From contig OY762933.1 of assembly GCA_963666765.1 (NCBI GenBank), positions 2,728,001 to 2,792,000 on the forward strand: a DNA stretch of 64,000 nucleotides. Direction: 5' to 3'. This stretch comes from Foliamicus sp963666765. GTDB taxonomy: Bacteria; Pseudomonadota; Gammaproteobacteria; Steroidobacterales; Foliamicaceae. The notes beneath the pieces were generated by a model. That model was not told where the DNA came from. It ran no database searches and worked only from the letters and a program-made list of their open reading frames with translations. Of the stretch, positions 26,964 to 36,244 are shown piece by piece. A program made the translations under genes and the position numbers. Positions within the stretch are counted from its first letter, which is position 1. Every line of letters begins with the position of its first letter.

Positions 26964-28197
26964 CATCGGCAACGCACTGACGCTCGTCTTCAAGAGCCTG
27001 ATGAACCGGCGTGCGACGGCCGCATTGACCGTTGCATCGATTGCCGTGAGCGCGGCCCTGCTCTCCGTGGTGGACCGGGTCAGAACAGACACGCAATCCA
27101 GCTTCGCCAACACGATCTCCGGCGCCGACCTGATTATCGGCGCGCGCAGCGGCGATCTGAACCTGCTTCTGTATTCGGTTTTTCGTATCGGCAACCCGAC
27201 GAACAACATCGCATGGAGCAGCTACGAGAAAATCGGCGCCCGACCGGAGGTGGACTGGACCATTCCGATTTCCCTGGGAGATGCGCACCGCGGCTATCGG
27301 GTCCTCGGAACGGACCTCGGCTATTTCGATCATTACAGGTATGCCGATCGACGGCCGCTGGCGTTCCTGAAGGGTGGTCCGTTCACCGCACCCACCGATG
27401 CAGTTATCGGCGCGGAGGTTGCCGAGCAGCTTGGATACGATGTCGGCCGGGAAATCGTCGTATCTCACGGACTGGCGGATACGAGCTTTCTTACGCACGA
27501 CGAGGATCCGTTTACGGTCAGCGGAATACTTGCGCGCACCGGCACGCCCGTCGATCGGACTGTGCACATCAGTCTGAGCGGCATGGATCTGATCCATTCA
27601 AATGGCGATGGCGACCGCGTGGCGATGCCCATCGCCGGTTACGAGCCGGGAGCAATTACGGCATTCCTCGTCGGGCTCGAGTCGAAGACATCCATATTCG
27701 CGCTGCAGCGGTACGTCAACGAGTTCGAGGACGAGCCGATGACCGCGGTCATTCCGGGCGTGGCGTTGCAGCAACTCTGGGGCCTGATCCGCGTTGCCGA
27801 ATACGCGTTGCTGGGCGTGTCGGCGATGGTCGTGCTGGCCAGCGTACTCGGATTGCTGGCCACGCTACTGGTCAGCCTGAATGAGCGCCGCCGCGAAATG
27901 TCTGTCTTGCGTTCCGTCGGAGCGAGGCCCGGTCACATTTTTGCGTTGCTGCTTTCGGAGGCAGCAACGCTTGCGTTTCTCGGCGCACTGTCCGGACTGC
28001 TGTTGATCCAGCTCGGCATTCTGGCGATACGGCCGTTCGCACTCTCGGAATTCGGCATTCAGCTGAGCGTCGGGCTGCGGGCTTTTGATCTCTATGTGCT
28101 GACGGGTATCCTGGTCATTGCGGTTCTTGTCAGCATCATTCCGGCCTGGCGGGCATACCGGAATTCGCTCGCCGACGGTCTGACGGTAAGGCTCTAG
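26953..28197 (+). CDS. FtsX/MacB-like ABC permease, zinc cluster
   Basis: A 414-aa permease with an N-terminal helix (AALTVASIAVSAALL), a large periplasmic domain and three C-terminal helices with the FtsX motif LNERRREMSVLRSVGARPGH. The ATG at 26953 overlaps the ATPase gene by 11 bp. Its stop codon TAG is within the CTAG that bounds the next MITE-like element. It forms a transporter with the preceding ATPase. Confidence 0.9.
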   Translation: MLHNIGNALTLVFKSLMNRRATAALTVASIAVSAALLSVVDRVRTDTQSSFANTISGADLIIGARSGDLNLLLYSVFRIGNPTNNIAWSSYEKIGARPEVDWTIPISLGDAHRGYRVLGTDLGYFDHYRYADRRPLAFLKGGPFTAPTDAVIGAEVAEQLGYDVGREIVVSHGLADTSFLTHDEDPFTVSGILARTGTPVDRTVHISLSGMDLIHSNGDGDRVAMPIAGYEPGAITAFLVGLESKTSIFALQRYVNEFEDEPMTAVIPGVALQQLWGLIRVAEYALLGVSAMVVLASVLGLLATLLVSLNERRREMSVLRSVGARPGHIFALLLSEAATLAFLGALSGLLLIQLGILAIRPFALSEFGIQLSVGLRAFDLYVLTGILVIAVLVSIIPAWRAYRNSLADGLTVRL

Positions 28198-28464
28198 TGC
28201 GCTGTCTCATAAGTTCGTTGCCTTTCAGCGTGTCCCCTGCGGCGTGTGGCAAGGCGCGTTCCGCCGGGAATGGCGCCTCCCATTGCCCAGGGACGCAACG
28301 CGGCCACAGGCTGCAGGGGCCGCGCCCTTCGGGAGCGGGCCTGAAGCGCCACTGCGGCGTTGCCGCCCTGGGCAATACAGGGCAGTATTCCCTGCGGACG
28401 GCGCCTTGCATTGACGCTTCAGGCCCGCTCTGAAAGGCAACGAACTTATGAGACAGCGCACTAG
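28194..28464. mobile_element. MITE-like element with 35-bp perfect inverted ends
   Basis: The first 35 bp (28194-28228, beginning CTAGTGCGCTGTCTCATAAG) are the exact complement of the last 35 bp (28430-28464). The ~200-bp interior is GC-rich without a transposase. TA or CTAG at both ends suggests a target duplication. It separates the permease from the DUF3299 gene. A shrunken relative lies at 18299-18348 before bioB. Confidence 0.85.
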
Positions 28465-28476
28465 CAAGGAGGAAAC

Positions 28477-28965
28477 ATGACCATTTCGAACCGAGTCATT
28501 CGGCGGGGGCTCGCGGTGACGCTGGTCCTCGGCGGAATTGCTGTTGCGGACGATGCCCGCGAGCTCACCTGGGACGATCTGATTCCCGATTCGAGAATGA
28601 TCGAGCAGCCGGGGGACGACTCGTTCGACGGCGCGTTTTCGTTGCCGACCTTGCCTACGGGCGTCGTTGAAGAGCTCGACGGTGTCCTGGTGAAGATTCC
28701 CGGATTTATCGTGCCGCTGGATATTTCCACAGAGGGCAAGGTGAGCGAATTCCTGCTGGTGCCTTATTTCGGCGCATGCATTCACTTTCCGCCGCCCCCC
28801 GCCAATCAGATTGTGTACGTAACGGCGGAAGAGCCCCTTGATCTCGAGTCGACCTGGGAGCCGATCTGGGCGACGGGCGAACTCAAGACAGAGTTTCGCG
28901 AGTCCGATCTCGCTTACTCGGGATACACGATGGCGGTTCAGACAACCGAAAAATATGAGTACTAG
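28477..28965 (+). CDS. DUF3299 exported protein
   Basis: A 162-aa protein with an N-terminal leader (RGLAVTLVLGGIAVA) and then LTWDDLIPD, VKIPGFIVPLD and FLLVPYFGACIHFPPPPANQ, hallmarks of DUF3299. These proteins often accompany ZrgA and the MacB-like pair, and the Cys/His in FGACIHFP may bind metal. A strong AAGGAGGAA precedes the ATG, only 13 bp beyond the MITE-like element. Its precise role is unknown. Confidence 0.85.
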   Translation: MTISNRVIRRGLAVTLVLGGIAVADDARELTWDDLIPDSRMIEQPGDDSFDGAFSLPTLPTGVVEELDGVLVKIPGFIVPLDISTEGKVSEFLLVPYFGACIHFPPPPANQIVYVTAEEPLDLESTWEPIWATGELKTEFRESDLAYSGYTMAVQTTEKYEY

Positions 28966-29069
28966 CCGACAAATGGAACTTTGACCCACCAGTTTCAGCC
29001 CAGGGCGCGGGCCGTTCCGCAGGACTCGTCCACAAATCCACAGGACGGGCTTTAGATGATGGGCGCTCA

Positions 29070-29115
29070 GTGCGCGGCGGCACCTCGGAGGGCGGCGACA
29101 CGGCGGTTGTGCCGG
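29070..29115 (+). pseudogene. Short fragment of a cupin gene
   Basis: GTGCGCGGCGGCACC and AGGGCGGCGACACGGCGGTT match the cupin gene at 24578-24623, with only a few changes between them. No reading frame continues. It lies in the 333-bp interval 28966-29298 between the DUF3299 gene and the zinc receptor, where I see no intact gene. The find is short, so chance similarity of GC-rich sequence is possible. Confidence 0.45.
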
Positions 29116-29298
29116 CCTCTATCCGCTGAACGCCCTGCGCGTTCAGACACTCCTGCGCGGCGGTGTGCGCCGGGGCTGATTTCAAGCACTGGAGCGGTTG
29201 GTTCGGCAAGTTGCAAAACCGTAACGCAGCGTCCGGGGGACTGGGCGCGTCCTGGCTTACAATCGGGGCCTATTGCAAAAGCGGGGGCTTCCATCCTG

Positions 29299-31470
29299 TT
29301 GAATTCTTCCTTCCGGCACCTGGAAAATCGCCAGTTTGTGCGGCCATTGCTGGCAGCTACGCTGTTGCTGGCGGCGGGGGCGCTCCACGCCGACGATGAC
29401 GATCACCACGACCACTCGGGCGCACTTGAGGAAATCGTGGTTCACGGGCATCCCCTGTCGGCCGAAGGGCTGGCCACGCCGGTCGATTCCGTGGAAGGCG
29501 AGGAACTGGAACGCAAGATGGCCGACAGCATCGGGGCGATAGTGGAAGGGCAGCCCGGAATACATAACAGTTCATACGGTGTGGCGGTCGGGCGGCCGGT
29601 GATACACGGGCTGGGCGGCGCCCGCGTGCGGGTCATGGAGGACCGGATCGACGTCATGGATGCCTCCGTGACCAGTGGGGATCATGCCGTGACCATTGAT
29701 CCCTTCGTTGTGGATGGAGTGGAGATTTTCAAGGGTTCCGGCACGCTGCTGTATGGTTCCGGGGCAATCGGCGGAGTCGTGGATACGCACACCGGCCGCA
29801 TTCCCCACGGCGCAAGGGATGTGCTGAGCGGCAAGCTGGACCTCAAGCTGGGCGACAACGCCAACGCGCGCAGCGGTTCCTTCCGGCTGGACGGGGGCGC
29901 CGGTCAATTCGCCTGGCACTTCGACGGCTTTGCCCGGCGGGCGGACGACTACGAGATTCCCGGCTACGCTGAATCCGCGCTGTTTCGGGCTCTGGAGGAG
30001 GAACATGGCGAAGAGCATGGCGAGGAAGGCCATGAAGACGAGGACGGAGATCATGAGGACGACGAAGAGGAACCCTTCGGCGTGGTGCCGGGCAGTTACA
30101 TGGACGTCAGGGGCGGCGCCTTCGGCTTTTCCTACGTCGGTGATCGCGGATTCGCGGGCCTGGCCGTAAGCCGATTGGATTCCGAATATGGAATCCCTGC
30201 TCACGGGCATGAAGAATTCCATTCCGAGGATGAGCATGAGGAGCACGGACCTGCCGACGAGGAAGAAGAGGAAGAGCACGGGCACGAAGGCGAGGGATTT
30301 CCGTTTATTGATCTGAATCAGACGCGCGTGGATTTCGAAGCGGCTCTCCTGGATCCCTTGCCCGGTTTTTCGAGCTTCAACCTAAGGGCCGGCACGAACG
30401 ACTACGAGCACTTCGAGATAGAACCCTCGGGCGAGATCGGAACGGTGTTCGACAGTCAGGCGTGGGAAGCACGCGCGGAATTGAGTCATGGGCCACTTTG
30501 GGACTGGACCGGCGCAATCGGCACGCAGATCTCCGGTCGCTCGCTCTCGGTGGTCGGTGAAGAGGCGCACGCGCCACCCGTGGATACTCGTTCCCTGGGC
30601 GTGTTCTGGGTCGGCGAACGGTCATTCGAGGACTTTGAACTTGAAGGGGGCGTGCGGGTGGAGACTGTGGAGCACTCGCCCGTGGAAGGCGCCGACAGGG
30701 ACTTCTCGCTGGTCAGTGCCTCATTGGGAGCGATTATCCCGCTGCACGCCGACTGGACCGCGGCCGTGCAGGCCGATTACTCCACCCGTGCGCCGGTAGG
30801 TGAGGAATTGTTTTCCGACGGCCCTCACGTGGCGGCCCAGAGTTTCGAAATCGGCCACCCGGGGCTTGAGGAGGAAAACGCCCTCAACCTTTCGGTAACG
30901 TTGAATGGCGACGGTCCGAACTGGTCCGTTGCGGGAACTTTCTACTACACGTCGTTCGGGGATTTCATCTATCTCGCGTCCACGGGAGAAGTCAGGCGCG
31001 AACTGGTCGTGCTCCAGTTCCTGCAGGGCGATGCGGTATTCCGGGGGCTGGACCTGGAGGCGTCAATGACCCTGGCGGAATGGGGAGATGCGCGCTTGCG
31101 GCTGACGGGTCTTTACGATGTGGTGTCCGCCAAACTGGATACTTCAGGCAACGAATACCTGCCGCGCATTCCCCCTCAGCGGTTCGGCGCGGGTCTGGAG
31201 TTCACCTGGGGCGCTTTCCGGACCAACATCGACTACCTGCGCACTTCCCGGCAGGACAAGCTCGGCGACCACGAACTCCCGACCGCCGGATACGAAGACC
31301 TGCGCGCCTACATCTCCTATGACATCGAGAGAGGCTCGGTCCTGACGCAGGCGTATTTGCGCTCCAGCAATTTGACCGGCGACGAACAGAGAAAGCACAC
31401 CTCCATCATCAAGGACCGGGCGCCGGCCCCGGACAGGACCATAGAGGCTGGAGTTCGCCTTCGCTTCTAG
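29299..31470 (+). CDS. TonB-dependent zinc receptor (ZnuD-like)
   Basis: A ~723-aa outer-membrane receptor. The start is uncertain: TTG 29299 or GTG 29338 give a signal peptide (VRPLLAATLLLAAGALHA); the ATG at 29056 would add an implausible leader. The mature N-terminus DDDDHHDHSG precedes the TonB box EEIVVHGHP. The plug is followed by acidic, His-rich external loops (HGEEHGEEGHEDEDGDHEDD and HSEDEHEEHG...HGHEGEG), the hallmark of ZnuD-type zinc receptors. It ends in aromatic Phe. A deleted paralogue lies at 25265-25465. Confidence 0.9.
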   Translation: MNSSFRHLENRQFVRPLLAATLLLAAGALHADDDDHHDHSGALEEIVVHGHPLSAEGLATPVDSVEGEELERKMADSIGAIVEGQPGIHNSSYGVAVGRPVIHGLGGARVRVMEDRIDVMDASVTSGDHAVTIDPFVVDGVEIFKGSGTLLYGSGAIGGVVDTHTGRIPHGARDVLSGKLDLKLGDNANARSGSFRLDGGAGQFAWHFDGFARRADDYEIPGYAESALFRALEEEHGEEHGEEGHEDEDGDHEDDEEEPFGVVPGSYMDVRGGAFGFSYVGDRGFAGLAVSRLDSEYGIPAHGHEEFHSEDEHEEHGPADEEEEEEHGHEGEGFPFIDLNQTRVDFEAALLDPLPGFSSFNLRAGTNDYEHFEIEPSGEIGTVFDSQAWEARAELSHGPLWDWTGAIGTQISGRSLSVVGEEAHAPPVDTRSLGVFWVGERSFEDFELEGGVRVETVEHSPVEGADRDFSLVSASLGAIIPLHADWTAAVQADYSTRAPVGEELFSDGPHVAAQSFEIGHPGLEEENALNLSVTLNGDGPNWSVAGTFYYTSFGDFIYLASTGEVRRELVVLQFLQGDAVFRGLDLEASMTLAEWGDARLRLTGLYDVVSAKLDTSGNEYLPRIPPQRFGAGLEFTWGAFRTNIDYLRTSRQDKLGDHELPTAGYEDLRAYISYDIERGSVLTQAYLRSSNLTGDEQRKHTSIIKDRAPAPDRTIEAGVRLRF

Positions 31471-31626
31471 CATAATCCGCCGTTTTCGGCCATTTCGGGA
31501 TTTGATCCGGAGCGGGAAACCACCAACGGGCTTGACCTTCAATCCCGTAATCGGCACGCTGGGCTAGCCGCGCCTTGCGACGGTTATTGTGCGGGTCAAG
31601 TTCTGATCGATTTAAAGGGAGGGCAT

Positions 31627-32178
31627 ATGTCGAGTCAATCCACCGTTCAGGAAGGGCAGGTCGTATCGGTCCCCGAGACAAGGGGCTACGTCATGAACCA
31701 GACGATGTTGCGGATCAGGGATCCGCAACGGTCGCTGGACTTCTATTCGAAGGTGCTCGGAATGACGCTGATCAAGGAGTTCCGGTTTCCGGAAATGGAG
31801 TTCTCGCTGTATTTCATGGGCTACGTCACGGAAGACGACGAACCTATTCCGGACGGCGCGGAGGCGCGCGCGGCTTATGCCTTCAGTCAAAAGGCGATGA
31901 TCGAGCTGACGCATAACTGGGGTACCGAGAGCGACGACGATTTTCCGGGCTATCACGACGGCAACGCCGACCCCCGCGGCTTCGGCCACATCGGGCTGTC
32001 CGTGCCGGATGTCTATGAGGCCTGCAAGCGCTTCGAAGAGCTGGGCGTGGAGTTCGTCAAGCGTCCGGACGACGGCAAGATGAAGGGACTGGCCTTTATC
32101 AAGGACCCGGACGGCTACTGGATCGAAATCCTCGAAGCCAACAGCTGCGGCTCCATGGCCGTTCGCATGACCGGCTGA
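31627..32178 (+). CDS. gloA: Lactoylglutathione lyase (glyoxalase I)
   Basis: A 183-aa glyoxalase I that converts the methylglyoxal-glutathione adduct to S-lactoylglutathione. Metal ligands align as Gln25 (MNQTMLRI), Glu93 (MIELTHNWG), His121 (GFGHIG) and Glu167 (YWIEILE). The long insert between the first strands and its ~180-aa length place it with the eukaryote-like, often zinc-dependent class. AAAGGGAGGGCAT precedes the ATG. Confidence 0.93.
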   Translation: MSSQSTVQEGQVVSVPETRGYVMNQTMLRIRDPQRSLDFYSKVLGMTLIKEFRFPEMEFSLYFMGYVTEDDEPIPDGAEARAAYAFSQKAMIELTHNWGTESDDDFPGYHDGNADPRGFGHIGLSVPDVYEACKRFEELGVEFVKRPDDGKMKGLAFIKDPDGYWIEILEANSCGSMAVRMTG

Positions 32179-32230
32179 AGAAACGCGGCCGGACTCGCTC
32201 GCCCCTACCTGCCGGGAGGCATCAGCTTAA

Positions 32231-32328
32231 GCCTTTTTCCCGCCCCTCTCTTCCGGGAGGCGCCATCCCTGGCTCGGTTCCGCCATCCTGGCTCCAACAC
32301 TCCCGGAAGGGAGGGGCGGGAAAAAGGC
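32231..32328. repeat. Large hairpin with 29-bp stem and conserved loop (copy 1)
   Basis: The arms 32231-32259 and 32300-32328 pair over 29 bases with one G.T wobble. The 40-base loop contains CTGGCTCGGTTCCGCCATCC and CTGGCTCCAAC. The same loop recurs in inverse orientation in the hairpin at 51674-51792, whose stem has a different but again self-complementary sequence. It lies between the convergent gloA and FAD dehydrogenase genes, so it could also act as a bidirectional terminator. Confidence 0.8.
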
Positions 32329-32353
32329 GAGGGAAGACGCCCGGAGTGCGGGT

Positions 32354-33745
32354 TTATGCCGGGATAACGCGGCCGGGGTTGAGGATGCCCTTCGGGTCGA
32401 GGGCGTTCTTCAGGCGCCGCATCAGTTCGAGCTCTTCCGGGCTGCGCGAAAGATGCAGGTAGTCGCGCTTGAGCACGCCGATACCGTGCTCCGCGGAAAC
32501 AGAGCCGCCGTGGGCGCCGGTGAGCCGGTAGCCGATATCGAAGATAGTCTTAAGATCGCCCTCGCGGCGCGTGCTCACGAACAGGTGCAGGTTGTTGTCG
32601 CCGATGTGTCCGAATACGAGATTGATGGCGTCCGGTAACGCTTCCTTGAGTTCCGTATCGAACTCGTCCAGGAATTCCGCCATCTCGGCGATGTCCATGC
32701 TGACGTCCAGGCTGGCGTAGGGCAGCAGGTCGGCGGTGATTTCCGCTACGCCGTCGCGAATGTTCCAGAACGATTGCCGGTCCTTTTCCGACTGGGCGAT
32801 TGCGGCGTCATCGATCAGCCTGCTCTCCAGCGCCCCGGCCAGGACTTCTTCGAATCGCCGGCTGTCCGTTTCCTGGTCCGAGCCTTCCGCTTCCACCAGC
32901 GCGTAGATCGGGTAATCCCGGTCGAAAGGCGAGCGCAGGCTGTCGCTGTGCCTGATCACACGATCAAAATAAGGCGACCACATGACTTCATATGCGCTCA
33001 CCGAGCCTCCAAGTTTGCCCTGAAGCTCACGGAGCAGCGAGACGGCTGGATCGAACGAGCGCACACCGCACAGGGCCGTGCAAGTGCTCTCAAGCTTCGG
33101 ATAGAGGCGCAATACCGCGCGGGTAATGACCCCGAGCGTCCCTTCCGTCCCCACAAACAAATGCTTGAGGTCGTACCCCGCATTGTTCTTGAGCATCTTG
33201 TTCAGGGAACTGATGACCGTGCCGTCCGCCAGCACCGCTTCCAGACCCAGCACCAGGTTGCGGGTCATGCCGAAGCGGATCACCTGGTTGCCGCCGGCGT
33301 TGGTCGCGATCGCCCCGCCGATATGGCAGGAACCGCGCGCGCCGAAGTCCAGCGGCAGATGAAAGCCTGCGTCCAGCGCCGCTTCCTGTATTGTCTGGAG
33401 CGGTGTGCCCGCCCAGACGGTGACCGTCATGGCGGCTGCGTCCATTTCTTCGATACCGGTCAGTCTTTCCAGCGACAGGGCGACCTCTCCGGCCTGCGGG
33501 GTGGCGCCGCCTGCCAGGCCCGTCATGCCGCCCTGCACTACCACCGGCTGGCCTTGTTCGTGGCAGGTTTTCAGCACGCGGGAAACTTCTTCGGTGGAGC
33601 CGGGCCGCACTACCGCTGAAGGCCGGAAAGCGTTCTCCGCGGTGAAATCCACGCTGTAGCGCTCGCCCACGGAATCCCCGGTCATCAGGGAATGGCCCTG
33701 CCGGCGTAGAACTTCGATTGTGTTCTCGCTGAGGAGTTCGCTCAT
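32354..33745 (-). CDS. FAD-linked D-2-hydroxyacid dehydrogenase (GlcD/Dld2 type)
   Basis: A 463-aa flavoprotein starting at MSELLSENTIEVLRRQG; a longer upstream frame is rejected because it crosses the divergent promoter. FAD-binding segments: VVVQGGMTGLAGGATPQ, GSCHIGGAIATNAGGNQ and LFVGTEGTLGVITRA. The C-terminal domain has HIGDNNLHLF and SVSAEHGIGVLKR. It oxidises a D-2-hydroxyacid such as D-lactate or 2-hydroxyglutarate; D-lactate would fit gloA opposite. It is divergent from a TonB receptor. Confidence 0.9.
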   Translation of the reverse strand: MSELLSENTIEVLRRQGHSLMTGDSVGERYSVDFTAENAFRPSAVVRPGSTEEVSRVLKTCHEQGQPVVVQGGMTGLAGGATPQAGEVALSLERLTGIEEMDAAAMTVTVWAGTPLQTIQEAALDAGFHLPLDFGARGSCHIGGAIATNAGGNQVIRFGMTRNLVLGLEAVLADGTVISSLNKMLKNNAGYDLKHLFVGTEGTLGVITRAVLRLYPKLESTCTALCGVRSFDPAVSLLRELQGKLGGSVSAYEVMWSPYFDRVIRHSDSLRSPFDRDYPIYALVEAEGSDQETDSRRFEEVLAGALESRLIDDAAIAQSEKDRQSFWNIRDGVAEITADLLPYASLDVSMDIAEMAEFLDEFDTELKEALPDAINLVFGHIGDNNLHLFVSTRREGDLKTIFDIGYRLTGAHGGSVSAEHGIGVLKRDYLHLSRSPEELELMRRLKNALDPKGILNPGRVIPA

Positions 33746-33884
33746 ACCGTCTCGCGGTTCGCGCCGTGTGGTTTGGCGACAATCCATTATGGCGCAAGCA
33801 ACACGGCAGCGGAAATCCGCACGCTTGATTCGAGCGAGGATTTGTGGAAAATCAATAATCCGGTCGCAAATGGGAGACGCTAGG

Positions 33885-36170
33885 ATGCTGAAGTTTTCGA
33901 GAAACTTAGCGTGGCTTGGGTCAATAGCTGCAGTGTCGGCTATTACCGTATCGTTGCTGCCCTCGGGCACAGCGATGGCACAGGAGGGCGCCGCCGGGGA
34001 ATTCGAAGAGATTGTGGTTACCGCGCGGAAACGCGCGGAGAGCCTGCTGGAGATTCCCGAATCCGTTTCCGTGCTCACGGGCGCCGACATCGACCGTCAG
34101 AACATCAAGGGCCTGGAGGACGTGGGCTTTCAGATTCCCAATCTGAACCTGTCCATGCGCCTTGACGGCTTCCCCAACGTGTCCGTGCGCGGACTGGGGG
34201 CTTTCGGCAACACGCAGGGCGTGGGCTTCTATCTCGATGACGTGCAGCTTTTTTCCGATGCGTCCTCGCGCTTCGGAGATCTGGAACGCATTGAAGTGCT
34301 GAAAGGGCCGCAGGGAACGCTTTACGGCGGCAGCAACATCGGCGGCGCGGTCAAGTTCGTCAGTGCCCGCCCCGATCCCGAGTCCATGTTCGGCCGCGTC
34401 AAGGGCGTGGCGGGCGATCAGGGTGTCCTCGACATTGAAGGCAGCCTCAACCTGCCGCTGGGACAAGGCGATTGGGCGATGCGGGTATTCGGCTTCTGGG
34501 TCACCAACGACGGCTACCTGCACAACCCGAATCCACCCCGCCTGAACGGGATCGCCGGTGACAACGACGAGGACATCGGCAATACGGAAGAGTCCGGCGT
34601 GCGGGTATCGCTGGCCGGACCGCTGGGCGACAACCTTTCTGCTTACGTATCCGTGCGCTGGAACGACTTCGAAGGTCCGAACAACACCTGGATCCGGGAG
34701 TTGGACGAGAGCAACCTCACGCATCCCAATGTCGTGCCATCCAGCACCAACCCCCGCCACGAACGCGACACTACGTCAGGCATGGTGGAGTTGGTCTGGG
34801 AGCTGCCCGGTTTTGACATCACGTCGGTGTCCTCCTGGACCACGACTGAGAGTTTGCGCTATACCGACCTGGACCAAAGAGAGGAGTACCTGCTGTCGCT
34901 GTTGCGGCCGGAGGACATGGACGTGCTTACGCAGGAAATCCGCTTCACGTCCACGAGCGAAGGCCCGTTTCAATGGCTGGGCGGCGTGTATTACTCGAAG
35001 TACGACGAGAAGATGGACTCCGACCTGATCTGGTACGACACGGTCATCTTTGCGGACGGCAATATCAACGGGCCGCTGGGTTGCGCGGCGGGACTGACGT
35101 GCACCGGCGTCTGGGCGGGCGAGACCGTTACCGAAGCGGAAGAAACCGGCGAGGTTGCGATGACTCCGTTCGAGAAGCGCATTCGCGACAAGAGCCATCT
35201 GGCAGCCTTCATTAACGCCACCTACGATATGGGTGAATGGGATTTGAGTGTGGGACTGCGCGCCGACCGCTGGAAGAATGAAACGCTGCGCTTCAGCACC
35301 AACCACACGGGCAGCGACAGCGGCACGGAGATTCTGCCCAGGGTGTCCTTAACACGTTGGCTGAGCGAGGATTCCATGCTGTACGGTACGGTCGCCCGCG
35401 GTTTCGAGCCCGGGGGGTTCAATATCAGTGAGGACGTTCCGGACTACTTGCCCGCGTTCGATTCCGAGGACGCCACCAGTTTCGAGGGAGGCTGGAAGGG
35501 CCGCCTGATGGATGGCCGGGGGTCAGCGTCGATCGCGGCCTTTTTCATCGACTACAACCAGCGCCAGATCGAAACGCAGATTCCCGCCGAGGGGGCCGGC
35601 ATCGTGGAGTTGATCAACAACGTGGGCGATTCGAAGCAGTTCGGCGTGGAGGCGGACTTCAGCGTGGCGGTGAATGACGCGCTTTCGCTGTTCGTGTCCG
35701 CCGGCTGGATCGAGGCCGAATGGGACAGCGGTACGAGCGTGGTGTCCGGGGCCGACGCTGACGGCAATCCGATAATGAAGGACATCGGCGGAGACACGCC
35801 GCCGGTCACGCCCGACTTCAACTGGAACGTGGGCGCCGACTACGTGCAGCCGCTGGCCAACGGAATGACGTTCAATGCCAGCGTGCAGGTCAGTCACAAC
35901 GGCAAGTACACGGGACTGAGACTGTCCGATCCGGCTGGCGTGAGCGTGGTCAATCCAAGCTTCACGCTGGTGGGCGCTCAGTTCAGTGTTGCCAGCGAAC
36001 GATGGGAGTTGGCGTTGAACGTTGAAAACCTCCTGGACGAGGACTACTACACCGACGTTCAGACCTTCCCGGATTTCTTCTTCCTCGACGGCGACGCGGA
36101 CGAGATCATCGTGATCGGCACGCTCGGACAGCCGCAGCTCATAACCGCGAGCGTGAGCTACTCGTTCTGA
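33885..36170 (+). CDS. TonB-dependent receptor, substrate unknown
   Basis: A 761-aa receptor. The ATG at 33885 (MLKFSRNLAWLGSIAAVSAI) follows GGGAGACGCTAGG; the signal ends near GTAMAQ. TonB box EFEEIVVTARKRAE, plug motif IEVLKGPQGTLYGG, and a C-terminal strand ending in SYSF are seen. The type resembles receptors abundant in oligotrophic and sphingomonad-like bacteria for complex organic substrates. It is divergent from the FAD dehydrogenase, which does not fix its cargo. Confidence 0.92.
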   Translation: MLKFSRNLAWLGSIAAVSAITVSLLPSGTAMAQEGAAGEFEEIVVTARKRAESLLEIPESVSVLTGADIDRQNIKGLEDVGFQIPNLNLSMRLDGFPNVSVRGLGAFGNTQGVGFYLDDVQLFSDASSRFGDLERIEVLKGPQGTLYGGSNIGGAVKFVSARPDPESMFGRVKGVAGDQGVLDIEGSLNLPLGQGDWAMRVFGFWVTNDGYLHNPNPPRLNGIAGDNDEDIGNTEESGVRVSLAGPLGDNLSAYVSVRWNDFEGPNNTWIRELDESNLTHPNVVPSSTNPRHERDTTSGMVELVWELPGFDITSVSSWTTTESLRYTDLDQREEYLLSLLRPEDMDVLTQEIRFTSTSEGPFQWLGGVYYSKYDEKMDSDLIWYDTVIFADGNINGPLGCAAGLTCTGVWAGETVTEAEETGEVAMTPFEKRIRDKSHLAAFINATYDMGEWDLSVGLRADRWKNETLRFSTNHTGSDSGTEILPRVSLTRWLSEDSMLYGTVARGFEPGGFNISEDVPDYLPAFDSEDATSFEGGWKGRLMDGRGSASIAAFFIDYNQRQIETQIPAEGAGIVELINNVGDSKQFGVEADFSVAVNDALSLFVSAGWIEAEWDSGTSVVSGADADGNPIMKDIGGDTPPVTPDFNWNVGADYVQPLANGMTFNASVQVSHNGKYTGLRLSDPAGVSVVNPSFTLVGAQFSVASERWELALNVENLLDEDYYTDVQTFPDFFFLDGDADEIIVIGTLGQPQLITASVSYSF

Positions 36171-36195
36171 ACGGAATCTGAAGTTCAGCAGACGC

Positions 36196-36220
36196 GAAAG
36201 CCCGGCGACCCCGGGCTTTC
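36196..36220 (+). terminator. Intrinsic-terminator-like hairpin
   Basis: GAAAGCCCGG and CCGGGCTTTC form a perfect 10-bp stem with a 5-base loop, 26 bp after the receptor stop and followed by GTTTC. It also lies after the converging hydrolase gene and may serve both. Confidence 0.75.
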
Positions 36221-36244
36221 GTTTCAGGAGCGGGGGCGGGACGC

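Noticed and set aside
28225..28989. 254-codon minus-strand frame through the MITE-like element
   Set aside because: It covers the inverted repeats and is antisense to the DUF3299 gene; no transposase motif is present.
29056..29298. ATG 29056 as start of the zinc receptor
   Set aside because: It would add ~80 Arg/Ala-rich residues before the signal peptide and overlaps the cupin relic.
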